A DNA stretch of 64,000 nt, taken from NCBI GenBank assembly GCA_963942565.1, contig OZ012684.1:68113851-68177850 (forward strand), written 5' to 3'. Made by a program: the position numbers and the translations under genes. Origin of the DNA: Maea johnstoni. Taxonomy: Eukaryota > Annelida > Polychaeta > Spionida > Magelonidae. Below, in pieces: positions 21,987 through 33,252 of the stretch (position 1 is its first letter; each line of letters begins with the position of its first letter). The notes beneath the pieces were generated by a model. The model was not told the DNA's origin. It did no database searches and saw only the letters and a program-made list of their open reading frames with translations.

Positions 21987-22034
21987 GTATCACCAAAAGT
22001 TGATAAACATATGTTTATCAACTTTTGGTATCAC
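21987..22034. repeat. 34-bp perfect palindrome flanked by 7-bp direct repeats
   Basis: GTATCAC at 21987-21993 is repeated at 22028-22034. Between them, 21994-22027 is a perfect 17+17 palindrome beginning CAAAAG, centred on CATATG and ending CTTTTG. Total length, palindrome length, flank length and terminal bases match the locus at 267-314. Confidence 0.85.
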
Positions 22035-22671
22035 TTTATTTGATAATATATGTGTGCTCTCTAGATCACATGTAGATGCTAGTGTATTTAAGCTTGAGGT
22101 ATTGGGGAAAGAAATGTTATGTCAACTTGCTTGTGGGTTGGGTGAAGTTGGGTCCACATGGACAGGGTGCAGGGTTTTGTCTGGAGGGCCCACCTGATGC
22201 ACTCTGCATGCCAGTCATATTGTGTTAGGGGTTTGTACAAGCCCTTTGGCTTACTAAGGGTTACCTGTGTAAAGGCTGTGAGGGTGTAATCTGTGTGCAA
22301 GCATATGTCCAGACACATAGTGGTTGAGACATGCTACAATGAGGTGATACCAGAGGCTTATTATACTCTATAAAGGTATGGCTAAGCATCAACTAAGTTG
22401 CAACATCCCCTTACCCCCATCACCCCCTCCCCCCTGCTCTCATTAAAAGAAAATAGTTATGAAAATTGAATTGTAATGATTTTGAGTACATGAATAACAT
22501 AAGTAGCGTGATAAATGAATGATATCATAAATGAGTAGATGAATGAATAAATAGTTAAATAAGTGAATAAGAATAAAGAATAAGCGATTGACTGATTAAA
22601 TGAATGAATACAATGAATGGAATAGCTAAGACTAAAAATTCCCTGAGCAAATTTTAGAAATTGTTGTTTGT
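22035..22671. other. No gene seen
   Basis: Single-copy DNA. A run of degenerate TGAATGAATAA-like words lies at 22500-22625. Confidence 0.5.
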
Positions 22672-22735
22672 ATGATGATGATAATGATGGTGGTGGTTAT
22701 GATGATGATGAGGAGGAGGAGGGTGGTGATGATTT
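22672..22735. repeat. Imperfect (GAT)n microsatellite
   Basis: ATGATGATGATAATGATGG and GATGATGATGAGGAGGAGG make a mixed GAT/GGT/GAG patch. Confidence 0.8.
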
Positions 22736-23759
22736 TGATGCCATTAAGTTGTTCCCTGCTATGTACCCACTGTTCATATATCATCCTCAGTGGTTAGCTT
22801 GGTAACATATTTATCTGATTGGATGGAAATAGGTTCCTATCAGATGCCACTTCATTCCAGCAAATATGTTTCATTCTGCGGCCCTAAATTACATTAACTG
22901 TAGTACCCACGCAATCTGTGTGCTATTGAGATAGCATGCTGCTGCCTGTAGTATGATGTACACATGTAGTGAGTGAACAGCTGACAGCCAGCCAGCCAGT
23001 CAGCCAGCCACTCAGCAGTGGCTAACTGTAATGATAGCCAGGGTAGTCCCAGCACTGACTGGTAAGTGAGCTATATACAGCAGCAGGTCACCAATAGGAG
23101 TAAATATAGCAATACAGTGCATTGAGAACCTGTTGGGGATACTTCATACCTCTGCTATGCCATGACGAGGAGGAGAAGGGGGATGAGAAGATGTAAGTGA
23201 CTTACATAGAACCTTGCTGAAAAGAGCCCTGGTTTGTAAGGACCTCAAAAGGTTTTCAAAGAGGTTTTCATGGAACCTCACAATAAATCTCTGTATTGAT
23301 GCCTCTAAAAAGGATTTTTCCAAAGAAAAATGCTTGGCTTTGGTTGGCATAAATTAAAGAGCAATAATGGTAGAGGTTTTCATGATAGTTTTCATACATT
23401 CTAGCAGATAGGTGCATGGTTTATTCAGACTCCTATTGAGGGTTCTCTTAGGGGAAAAAGCAAAAACTTTGATATGAAGAAAGAACATTTTTGAAGAAAA
23501 TAAAGAACAGGGTTAATGGGTAGTGAAGAGGTTGGAAATAGGGATGAAGATATTGCTTGCTCTTTTAGGAAGGGACTGCTTGGTGAAGAGATCCTGTATA
23601 AAACATAAGCATAAAAACTGGTTATGATAATGGCCAAATTATGCAGCATTTTAAGCCTTGTGAAGGACTTAATAATGTGATTGTTGTGAGTGAGAGAAGT
23701 AGGCTGAGAACACCCATGGGGGAAGGGAGATAAGGGCTGATGGGGCATCATCACTACAC
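22736..23759. other. No gene seen
   Basis: Single-copy DNA with a short (CAGC)n-like patch near 22985-23008. Minus frames at 23144-23350 and 23425-23754 have no recognisable content. Confidence 0.5.
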
Positions 23760-24200
23760 CAGGGTCATCCCCTAATCAGCACCCAGGTGACGTGATCCCC
23801 GCCTGTCTCACCTGACGACATACCCTTACCCTGGGGTAACACGCCCCCTCAGTCCCACAATCACCCTGCAGTGCATAGAACCACAACACACCTTTTTGTT
23901 CCAACCCACAAAGGAACAACCTTTCCCCTTAGAACCATCCTTTAGAATATTCATATCCATGTTCAGTCATGTACTGCTAATTGCCTACCCCCGACACCTG
24001 GATATTGTAGCGTGGGATCTTGTGATGGGAAAAGTGTACTGTGGCAGCAGTGTCCCGACCCCTTGTAGGTCGTGGGGCATCCGGTTTGGTCGTGTAAGTA
24101 TTAATCTCCAGTACCTGGGATCACCGTCTCCAGGCAAACTCACCTGTGCATGGCTTTCTCCATCACTACCAATCCTGCTAACACACACCTGTAATTAATG
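23760..24200. promoter_or_regulatory. Candidate regulatory block with repeated CACCTG
   Basis: GC-richer single-copy block with CACCTG or CAGGTG near 23790, 23810 and 24142, CAGGTGACGTGATC (E-box abutting a CRE half-site) at 23786, and several ACCTG words. Open frames on both strands lack recognisable content. Function is inference. Confidence 0.25.
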
Positions 24201-24524
24201 CCAGTAATAGGCCTCATTTAGCTACTAGATAATCATCTTGTTACCTGTTGGCCCTGATGCCTCTTTAACCTGATCATTAAGTGGACATTCAGACAGTTAA
24301 GATGTGCAATCCTCTGACAGGGCTTTTCCATAATGGCTTCGGACATTGTTCTTGGCATTTTCCCATGTGTTGGTGGACAAAGCAGGGGGGTAAACAGCAC
24401 TCCCATTACTTAAACAAGCATTTCATCACCTGTGGAGAGTTCTACTGGCAGCCTTACTTGTTGCAGGGCTGACCAACAAATTAGTTGATGTAATAGCATA
24501 GCAGAAAGAGCTTCATTCCTATAT

Positions 24525-24770
24525 AATCATCAGCATCATCAACATCTGCTTAAAAGCATCGTCACCATGGGGGCGCCCCATCCTACTCTTCCCTATAACT
24601 TTTATTGGCATCCTCATCCTCGTCCTCCTCCTCCTCCTCATCATCATCATCATCACTATCATCATCATCATCATAAATCATCATCATCATCATTCGTCAT
24701 CATCATCACCATCATCATCATCATAAATCATCATCATCCTCATCCTCATCCTCTTCCTCAACATCATAAG
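24525..24770. repeat. (ATC)n/(CCT)n imperfect microsatellite
   Basis: Runs of CATCATCAT broken by CCTCCTCCT and ATAAATCATC. The histidine-rich frame is an artefact. It lies immediately before a SINE-A copy. Confidence 0.9.
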
Positions 24771-24789
24771 TGCCTACCCTTATATCAAA

Positions 24790-24985
24790 GTGGTCAAAGG
24801 TGTGGCCACTGATCTTGCTGTCTCTCACCAATGTCTGGGTTCATATCCTGGCCAGTTCATGCGAGAGAGTTGCCAGTAAAGGACTGCTAAACTGTCATTT
24901 TCGTCCTACACTTTTGAGCCTAGATATGGCAGAAAAAGAGAAGATCAACGAAATTTCAATTCAAATTCAAATTTCATTCCATTAT
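24790..24985 (+). mobile_element. SINE-A copy
   Basis: CACTGATCTTGCTGTCTCTC, ACCAATGTCTGGGTTCATATCCTGGCC (worn B box), then GAGAGTTGCCAGTAA and ATGGCAGAAAAAGAGAAGA follow the SINE-A order. Middle bases are diverged. An (ATT)n/(CAT)n patch follows at 24978-25060. Confidence 0.65.
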
Positions 24986-25060
24986 TATTATTATCATCAT
25001 TTTGATAATCATTGTGATCATGACCATGACCATGATGATTGTCATCAGCGGAATGCTCAT

Positions 25061-25464
25061 CATCAATTTCACCATCCTTCATTTTCCTTCTCCCCTTTTA
25101 CGCACTGGCCTGTCTGAGAGACTTATTGCACACAGGGGCCAGCATAAAGGTTGGCCGAGTACCAACCCGGCCTCAACAGTACGGTTCTTGCATAGTGTCT
25201 GGTGGCTGGGAAGATACTGGGTAGGGATATCTTTATCTTGCCCTGTATCTTAGTGGACGTGTGAGTGATGATGCTTCTGATAGGTGATAAGTTAATCGCC
25301 ATTATCATGAAGTATATTTGACACTTGCTGTGAATCTGCCTGAGAACCACTTCAGCTTTGCACTTGCTGGCCTCTTAGGACAATTAGCTTTGACTTGGGA
25401 ATTTAATCTTGCATCTCTCTTTCTGCCATATTGCGGCTATGCTATGTATTGCTGATTGTTAGTG
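25061..25464. other. No gene seen
   Basis: Single-copy DNA with several short overlapping frames on both strands, none recognisable. Confidence 0.5.
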
Positions 25465-25600
25465 CTGGAGGAAACTGGAGTACCTAGTGAAAAATCACCA
25501 CCTTTCCCTTAGTATGTAGCAGCTCTCTCACTTAGCCCCCCACCGGGCTAGGAAGTGGAGGGTAGACAGTGGTAAGAGACAGTGAGTTGCAACACGATAA
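25465..25600 (-). mobile_element. SINE-A fragment
   Basis: GGAGGAAACTGGAGTACCTAG, then a CACTTAGCCCCCCACCGGGC word and GACAGTGGTAAGAGACAG agree with the reverse of the SINE-A head and body, heavily worn. Confidence 0.45.
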
Positions 25601-25707
25601 ATGATGATGAGGTGGGCAGCACAGGGTGGGCTTTGGTTTGGATTTGGAATTTTATCATTTTGTTTTCAGACATAAGTAAGGCTTAATTTTTACCACTTGG
25701 TTTTAAA

Positions 25708-25825
25708 TAGTGGAGGAAACCGCCACCTTACTTCCGAGCCAGATCAGCCCCAGGGCAGTGGTGAGAAACAGCAGTTAGTAGACCTAAGATCACTCACTAT
25801 CAGGGCTGGTCAGGGAAGGCTGGGT
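25708..25825 (-). mobile_element. SINE-A fragment
   Basis: GTGGAGGAAACCGCCACCTTAC, then GGGCAGTGGTGAGAAACAGC and TAGACCTAAGATCACTC parallel the reverse of SINE-A (compare 38520-38630). Diverged. Confidence 0.45.
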
Positions 25826-25954
25826 AGCTGAGTTCATTGTTAGAATCACTGAATGAATGACCTGTGAGGGCCACTGTGGCTTGTAGTAGTGCATAAATTA
25901 TTAGTCCTGTTTATCCCATCAGCAAGTAATTATGAGCCATTCCAGGAGCCTAGA

Positions 25955-26185
25955 TTACTAGGCTCTCATGTGTATGTTTTTCTGTTACCAGGCACCATGT
26001 GGTCAAGTTGGTGAGAGTGGCCAAATAAGTTCACATTTATCTCACCAGGTGAATAGAAGAATCGGTTTGAGTATGAAACCTCTAGAGATATAACCAGGTT
26101 TTGTCATCTATGTACCATTGTTGGTAGTACAACGTATTGATTGGTCTACTCAGAAGTGAAAGAACTTTTCAGGGACTTAAGGAGC
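25955..26185 (+). repeat. Interspersed repeat R3, copy 1
   Basis: Shared with 49680-49885 and 58355-58735. Diagnostic words are CTAGGCTCTCATGTGTATGT, TTTTCTGTTACCAGGCACCA, GTGGCCAAATAAGTTCACAT, TTATCTCACCAGGTGAA, GTTTGAGTATGA and ACCTCTAGAGA. No coding frame. It is a short non-autonomous element of unknown class. Confidence 0.75.
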
Positions 26186-26369
26186 CCACAATCTCCAGCC
26201 TGCCCTGATCACATGATGTGAGGGGAGGAGGACCACAGGAGGTGCAGGAATGTCTGGGGACATTGTGACAACATTTATATTTAATGCAGACTAATAGCAC
26301 TATGATGACAAATTCTGAATAATGCTCATTCGACCATTCATGCTCTCAGTTACACTTGATAAGCTCTCT

Positions 26370-26790
26370 ACTGTTAGTTGTGGATGCAACTTGGGAATAC
26401 AGCGTGCATTCACATTGTTAGTTCTGAAAGTAACTTGGGAATATAGCATGAATTCACATTGTTCAGTATAAGGGTACCCTGGGAATACAGCATGAATTCA
26501 CACTGTTAGTTATGAAAGTAATTTGGAAATAAAGCATGAATTAACATTTATAGCTATAAAAATAAATTGGAAATACTGCATGAATTCACCTTTATAGCTA
26601 TAAAAGTAAATTGGGAATACAGCACAAATGCACATTGTTCGTTATAAAAGTTACCTGGGAATACAGCATGAATTCACATTGTAAGTTATGAAGGTAACTT
26701 AGGAATACGGCATGAATTCACATTTATTGCTATAAAAGTAAATTGGGAATACAGCACAAATGCACATTGTTCGTTATAAAAGTTACTTAT
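26370..26790. repeat. Diverged tandem array, unit about 44-45 bp
   Basis: About nine units around GGGAATACAGCATGAATTCAC, ATTGTTAGTTATAAAAGTAA and close variants. Units differ at many positions, so the array is old. The phrase AATAAAGCATGAATTCAC also occurs in the array at 32452-32760. Confidence 0.85.
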
Positions 26791-27774
26791 CGAGAAATAG
26801 GTTGCTGGTTTGGTTTGGATAACAAATTTCTTCCATTTTCCTCATTGATTGCATGGTCAAAAAGATAAAACCAAATTATTTAGGTCTTTTTCTGGAGCAA
26901 CACATGCTTGAATATGCGAAAGGGATTTGGACTTCAGTGTTTCCAACCTCTACTTTACACTTCAAATGAATTATTGAATAACACAAAAGAAATGAATTGC
27001 AGCTCCAACTGATGGTTTTAATTGAATATGCGTTTGATTTGGTAATGCAGTATTAGGTAATGATTTCAACACTTGTCTGATGGTGTAACTCTGCAGGTCA
27101 GTGATTATGTGATTATGTGAGCAGCACTGGCAGAAGTGATTTATTTAAGTGATGCATGAAATCACTGGTCATCATCAATTATTAGTGACCGTCCATGCTT
27201 TATTGTCCTATGGTGCATTATCTGAGGTTTCACTGCAGCTGCTGTAGACTTATGAGGGGATGGAGGGGGGTGTCTCTAACCATTGTTTATACAGTGCACG
27301 CACCTGCCTCTACGGGTACATGATTATCAGGTCAATTTAACAGGGATACCCTCATTTGTGGTGTAGATACCTCAACATTGTCTTAGCCGGGATTTATTAA
27401 TAATCCATACCTAGTTGATAATAATCTGTACCTGTCGTCTTACCAGTTGGTCACAAATATACATTTGTTTATCAGGTGCTCTCAAGAACGTATATGTATG
27501 TTTATCAATTGACTCAAGGAAATAGTCGTACTATAGGTAGGAAATCTGCTTGTCACAATTTGGTTTGCAAGTTGCAATATTTGTCAGTTATGGCGCAAAA
27601 AGGTACTTCAACAGCTTGGACAGGCCTGAAAGGTTCACTGCTTAACACCAAATGACTCAGGATCATTCAAACCTCCCAGTTCTTTGTGATGGTTTGACGA
27701 ACCTCCTTTCTCAATCTTCAAAACACACATTTATTCACTCCAAAGCAGGATGACCTCCCTGGTCCAAGCGAACC
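26791..27774. other. No gene seen
   Basis: AT-rich to average single-copy DNA. A TGTCTTAGCCGGGAT word near 27380 echoes the 56-bp minisatellite. Confidence 0.45.
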
Positions 27775-28115
27775 CTTCAGTCCCCATGGCCAATATTTCT
27801 ACATATTCATTCTCAGCTCTTCACCAACTAAAGCAGGACCATCCCTGCTCCATGTTCGTCGCAGCTGATGCTGATGTCTGGCTGTCATAGGCTGACAAGG
27901 CCATCAATCCCCCCCCCCCACCCCATCCCTGGTGAATCCTGCTTGCTGGTCTAAGCTAACCATCTATCTGCCTCAGTCCCCACAGTCTATATCTGTACAC
28001 ATTCATTCACAGCTCTTCACCAACTAAAGCAGGATCATCCCTGCTCCATGTTCGCGACAGATGCTTATGTCTCACTGTCATAGGCTGACAAGGCCACCCC
28101 CCCCCCCCCCCCCCC
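27775..28115. repeat. Tandem duplication, offset about 196 bp, each copy ending in poly(C)
   Basis: AGCTCTTCACCAACTAAAGC, a CATCCCTGCTCCATGTTCG word and CTGTCATAGGCTGACAAGGCC occur at 27815-27904 and again at 28011-28094. Both copies run into a C tract (27909-27917; 28097-28115). The C tracts differ in length. Confidence 0.85.
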
Positions 28116-28520
28116 AGTCAAGGCCAGTGATTGTTGGCTGACTGACAGACAACTGAGAGAGGCAGCAGCGCCTGGTCGGGACTCAGGGTAGGGTAATACT
28201 GCAGGGATGCTGCCAAATGACCCAAGCTATCAACAGCTAATTATCTCTTTGACCTTGAACAATGCTCAATGTCAATGTTGTTGACCTCTTTCCCCATATC
28301 ACTCGTATCATCCCTCGTAGCATTCGCTAAATTTCCCATTGCTCTTGTGGCGACTATCGCTTTTCATTCATTCATTCATGGTAATAGTGAATGGGTGCTA
28401 CTACGACCAAACGTCTAATCGTAATAGTAGCTAGGATGTCCATGTTGAATAGTCAATAAGAAAGGCTACCATTACGAAGGGAAAGAGATAAACTTTTGAG
28501 TCTCGAAATAAACATAACTA
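28116..28520. promoter_or_regulatory. Candidate regulatory block
   Basis: Single-copy DNA with CTTTGACCTTGAACAATG (nuclear-receptor half site next to a SOX-like word, near 28250), AACAGCTAATTATC (homeodomain-like) and CCAAACGTC. Weakly supported. Confidence 0.2.
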
Positions 28521-29469
28521 ATCAATAAGTTACATCTTCACATAAGCACCAAAAGCCACTCCAGATTCACTGCCTGAAAAGCACCAGATTGTCAATCCTT
28601 ATTCTCATAGGACCAGAATGGGTGTAAGGATAATGCAAAAAAAAGTCCAGGTGATCCCATTACATGTTCTGAGGATTGCATCCTCAAACATGTAGAAATC
28701 ATGCATATTCGTCACAAAAGTTTTAGGTAATTATTTCACTCCTAGTAAGTACCCTCAGTGGTCAGTTATGATTTATTAATGATTGAGTCTAATCTGACCA
28801 TTAGGGCACACCCATGGCCTCGGCTATTGAGGCTGTGGTGAAGAAATGTGAGTAGATTGATGGGATTCTAAACTAACCCTATCTTTAGAGTAAATATGCT
28901 CTATTTACTTACCACATCATTGGAGACCATTGGAATTGAATTTATTGGCGTCGCTACCTAATGAGCTGGTGTGGTCAGTAAATAATGTTAATGTTGCAAT
29001 GAATAAGCCATGACCAGCCTTGCGTTACTGGGCTGGTCAGTTGGGCGGTCAAGCTGAGGGAAAGGGAGTGACCGGCGGGGCGTACAGACACCTATCTGAT
29101 GAGGGATGTATTGACAGGCACTGGCCTGAGACCGGTGAGCAGACCGAGGAGAGAGATAGTGATTTTGGTTCAAGGTCGTATCAGGGTACTGATACATCAG
29201 CTATTTCAGGCGTGGCGGCATCATGGCTAACTTGCCAATATTGACACAGTTGGTATGTTATGGTGTCTGCAACCTCAGACTAATTCAGGACAAAGTAATT
29301 TGGTTCCGGTATCTGTCAGACATGGTGTTTTGTCATGTTAGTTGTCATGTTTAAGTTAATTACCCTCCTACCCCCACCCTCTGTCCTACTGGCCTAGTAA
29401 TTATAGTATAGTGTCTGCTCCCCTGAATGTCCAAAAAAGTATAAATGGAAAATTCTTCATGGAATGAAT
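28521..29469. other. No gene seen; GC-richer patch at 28990-29250
   Basis: The patch at 28990-29250 is open on both strands (74 codons plus, 69 minus) without recognisable content. It could be conserved non-coding DNA. The remainder is ordinary. Confidence 0.4.
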
Positions 29470-30640
29470 GTACCAGTACAGCTATATTATGTATATTAGG
29501 CATGGTGACATGTCCAAGTGGTCAGTATCTTCCCAGTTCCATGGTATGGCGTACCCATCCCTGCCTATCAGGCTAGCATCAGGTACAGCTATATTATGTA
29601 TATTAGGCATGGTGACATGTCCAAGTGGTCAGTATCTTCCCAGTTACATGGTATGGCGTACCCATCCCTGCCTATCAGGCTAGCATCAGGTACAGCTATA
29701 TTATGTATATTAGGCATGGTGACATGTCCAAGTGGTCAGTATCTTCACAGTTCCGTGGTATGGCATACCCATCCCTGCCTATCAGGCTAGTCATCAGGTA
29801 CAGCTATATTATGTATATTAGGCATGGTGACATGTCCAAGTGGTCAGTATCTTCCCAGTTCCATGGTATGGCGTACCCATCCCTGCCTATCAGGCTAGCA
29901 TCAGGTACAGCTATATTATGTATATTAGGCATGGTGACATGTCCAAGTGGTCAGTATCTTCCCAGTTACATGGTATGGCGTACCCATCCCTGCCTATCAG
30001 GCTAGCATCAGGTACAGCTATATTATGTATATTAGGCATGGTGACATGTCCAAGTGGTCAGTATCTTCACAGTTCCGTGGTATGGCATACCCATCCCTTC
30101 CTATCAGGCTAGTCATCAGGTACAGCTATATTATGTATATTAGGCATGGTGACATGTCCAAGTGGTCAGTATCTTCACAGTTCCATGGTATGGCGTACCC
30201 ATCCCTGCCTATCAGGCTAGCATCAGGTACAGCTATATTATGTATATTAGGCATGGTGACATGTCCAAGTGGTCAGTATCTTCACAGTTCCGTGGTATGG
30301 CATACCCATCCCTGCCTATCAGGCTAGTCATCAGGTACAGCTATATTATGTATATTAGGCATGGTGACATGTCCAAGTGGTCAGTATCTTCACAGTTCCA
30401 TGGTATGGCGTACCCATCCCCGCCTATCAGGCTAGCATCAGGTACAGCTATATTATGTATATTAGGCATGGTGACATGTCCAAGTGGTCAGTATCTTCAC
30501 AGTTCCATGGTATGGCGTACCCATCCCTGCCTATCAGGCTAGCATCAGGTACAGCTATATTATGTATATTAGGCATGGTGACATGTCCAAGTGGTCAGTA
30601 TCTTCACATTTCCATGGTATAGCATACCCATCCCTGCCTA
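29470..30640. repeat. Minisatellite, unit 107-108 bp, with 322-bp higher-order repeat
   Basis: Eleven units start near 29475, 29581, 29688, 29796, 29903, 30010, 30118, 30225, 30333, 30440 and 30547. Three variants can be told apart by GTTCCATGG/GCGTAC (A), GTTACATGG (B) and GTTCCGTGG/GCATAC plus one extra T (C). They run A-B-C-A-B-C and then A-C-A-A with small changes. A+B+C makes a 322-bp higher-order unit. Many overlapping frames here are repeat artefacts. Confidence 0.95.
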
Positions 30641-30809
30641 TCATTGCAGTTGGGTAGTACTAATTTATTTGTTCTAGCTCCTGAGTTTGTGTAACCCAAG
30701 CTTGGGTCACATGAGATAAGGGGGCCTATGCCCCATTGAGTGGAGAGGGCAGACTGGCAAATGTTCTGAGTGGAGACAGCTCCTACAGGGGGAGCGGTGT
30801 GCAGGGCTA

Positions 30810-30900
30810 TTAACCCATTCATCCCTAGCATTCTCTTGACAAATGGCCTCTGGATCCATCATACTTATGGAAATAACTTAATTTGGTTGTGATCAACTTT
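30810..30900 (+). mobile_element. F1 element, left part only
   Basis: TTAACCCATTCATCCCTAGC followed by TCTTGACAAATGGCCTCTGG, ATCCATCATACTT and GGAAATAACTTAATTTGG matches the left half of F1 copies such as 48516-48745. The right part is missing or unrecognisable. Confidence 0.55.
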
Positions 30901-30904
30901 TTCC

Positions 30905-30980
30905 TTACCCTTTATCCTGCTAAGCTCAACAATTGCGTGTGCAGCAGTGCTCATAGGTTTCACACCAGGATAAGGGTTAA
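30905..30980. mobile_element. Small TIR element, 76 bp
   Basis: TTACCCTTTATCCTG at 30905 is inverted as CAGGATAAGGGTTAA at 30966-30980. The TTAA/TTAC ends and CCCTTTATCCTG termini make it a candidate deletion form of the TTAA-ended group (F2-like). Confidence 0.55.
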
Positions 30981-31161
30981 GATACTCCCCAAACTGTCCT
31001 GTTCACAAAGATGTTATCTAATTGGTCTTGGTATTTTTTGGCACTTCAAGCTCAAAAAGGTAATAAGAGGTATACTTTCTCTGGAAATCTGCAGGTAAAA
31101 ATCAACAGATTCATGGTCTGGCAGCAATTAATGTACTTCAACTCTCTTCTTAGAATCTCAG

Positions 31162-31258
31162 TTACCCTTACGCTGCTGGTGGCTAATTTTGCCATTACAA
31201 AATGATGCAGAAAATGTGAAAAATGACTGAAACCCTGGCACATTTGCATAAGTAATGG
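31162..31258 (+). mobile_element. F2 element fragment
   Basis: TTACCCTTACGCTGCTGGTGG, then GCCATTACAAAATGATGCAG, AAAAATGACTGAAACCCTGG and CACATTTGCATAAGTAATGG is the left half of F2 (compare 44917-45129). Confidence 0.7.
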
Positions 31259-31338
31259 TACTGGCTAAAAGGTGGGAGGACCTCACTCACAGTAGAATCA
31301 GGAAGCAGCTAAGTCACTGGGTTGGCAAGAAAAGAATT

Positions 31339-31532
31339 CAGGGCTCGAAATAAGTTGGCGCCGAATGCCCAGGGTTCCCTTGAATTCTGCTGTGGCTCGC
31401 TTAAATTTTTGCAGGGAGCCCAAAGATGTACTGGTTTCTACACACAACACCTAAAAGTTAGTAGCTGTTGAAGATGCAATTTTGGCTCCCTGAAAAAAAA
31501 AACAGAAGAAAAACGACTAATCTCGAGCCCTG
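31339..31532. mobile_element. hAT-like MITE, 194 bp
   Basis: Ends are inverted repeats: CAGGGCTCGAAATAAG at the left and CTAATCTCGAGCCCTG at the right. CAGGG...CCCTG termini fit hAT elements. The putative 8-bp target copies (AAAGAATT, AAATCTTT) match at only 5 of 8 positions, so the element is old. No coding. Confidence 0.65.
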
Positions 31533-32451
31533 AAATCTTTAGTAAACCATTGAGTTAATGGCACATAAAGTTCAGAGGAATCACAGTTTTATTTTTGAAC
31601 AGGAAATGATGTTTTACTAGGACCACACACTATAATATACATGGAACATTCTGGAATTTCTATGTACAGCTGTGCTTAGCCAGTTGTGTAAGGGCATCAT
31701 TTTGGCACCCACTTCCCTGATAGGTTCAAACAATGAATAGTGACCCTCATATTTCTGGCTGGAATTTCTAAATATATCACTTTCAAGTCACATGTTGATA
31801 TCATTATAGGGGGATTCCTTGAAGGATAGCATACAGCATCTTGCTGGGTAGATGTATTTATCGGAGTATCACCCCATCTTCCTTAATAAGTAACACGCCC
31901 ACATTTTTAGGTCGCCCATTTCATAATGGATATTGTAGCTTAGACCAGTAAACTGCTTGCATTAATTGGACCATAGAAAAAGTGAGACCTACTATTTTAC
32001 TGGTATATGATGAAACAAAAGATTTTGAACTCTACTTAAAAAGTAAACTTGTGATTTATGAATTGTAGAACGGCATCAACTACCACCCCCCCCCCCCCCC
32101 CATCTGAGAGCATTAATGAGGGGCTGTGTATGCAGAAGGGAGTACAATAGTACCTATCAATTTAACTCTTAATATTTATGCTAAGTTATGTGTGTGGCCC
32201 CAATTTAATGGCTAATAAAGATGTCTGTAGTAATGAATTAATGGCCACTTGAAGGGGCAGCCAGTCTGGCTTATCATTTCAGGATTTGCATGATTTAGCC
32301 ATTTTGGATCTTGGATTGATTGGTGTCAGATATTAATGTGCTGTTTTCATACATGAGGGCGCTGGTGCATGTCGTTGGGAGGTGATGTAATCATGTTATT
32401 CCTCTAGTGGGGCACTCCACTTACACCTCTCAGCTGCCGATGCTTATCTTT
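31533..32451. other. No gene seen; poly(C) run at 32086-32101
   Basis: Single-copy DNA with one 16-base C run. No supported gene. Confidence 0.5.
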
Positions 32452-32760
32452 GATAGCTTTGAATTAAACCATCCAGGCTTAATGTTACCCCTTAAATATA
32501 TCGTCCAGATATTTTGTATATTAGTTAAGAATAAAGCATGAAATCACCGTTAGAAATAGCTTTGAATTAAACCATCCATGCTTAATGTTACCCCTTAAAT
32601 ATATCATCCAGATATTTTGTATATTAGTTAAGAATAAAGCGTGAATTCACAGTTAGAAATAGCTTTGAATTAAACCATCCATGCTTAATGTCACCCCTTA
32701 AAAATATCATTCAGATATTTTGTATATAAGTTTAGTAGGAATAAAGTATGAATTCATGAA
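32452..32760. repeat. Tandem repeat, unit about 103 bp, three copies
   Basis: TAGCTTTGAATTAAACCATCC starts units at 32454, 32557 and 32660. Each includes CTTAATGTTACCCCTTAAA, CCAGATATTTTGTATATTAG and AAGAATAAAGCATGAA. The third copy is the most diverged. Confidence 0.9.
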
Positions 32761-33023
32761 ACTGGTTGAGTTGTGACATATATTTTTTATCTATATATTT
32801 CTCATAAGATGCTTTGGTGAAAAAACATGATCATTTTCTCTGATACTTTCATAAATAAGTTGAGAAGAAAGTGTGAGTTTCAAAATATTTGAAGGTATTA
32901 TTGGTCCATTGTCTGAATTCAAATTTTAATAGTATTGTTGATATTCATTACCAGTTTGATTTTACGAAACATTTTGATATAATACCTCCATCATGTTGTT
33001 GAGTCTTTAAATATTTGTTCATG

Positions 33024-33252
33024 TTAACTCTTTAATGAATGCAGCGTCCAAAACCAGCCTGGCAATTTGATGAAATCTTTCAGGCTAGAGCATAATTGAA
33101 GAGATATTTGAAGGGAAAATGTTAATCAAAATGTTTCCAACAACTCTCCTTAAAATATTTTTAAAAGTCATGCATTATTTCTGATTCATTATCAAAAGTT
33201 TCAAAGATCCGAACAACAATTTCCCGAGTTACTTTAATGCATAATTGGGTTT
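33024..33252 (+). mobile_element. F1 element
   Basis: TTAACTCTTTAATGAATGCAG, then GCCTGGCAATTTGATGAAATC, an AAGAGATATTTGAAGGG word, CCAACAACTCTCCTT, GATCCGAACAACAATTTC and a degraded right end (ATAATTGGGTTTA) follow the F1 order (compare 40803-41039). Confidence 0.65.

Noticed and set aside
29468-30622. Series of overlapping 70-126-codon genes
   Set aside because: All lie in the 107-bp minisatellite and are the same sequence read in shifting frames.
29470-30640. CRISPR-like array
   Set aside because: Repeats are adjacent with no unique spacers, and the DNA is eukaryotic in character.
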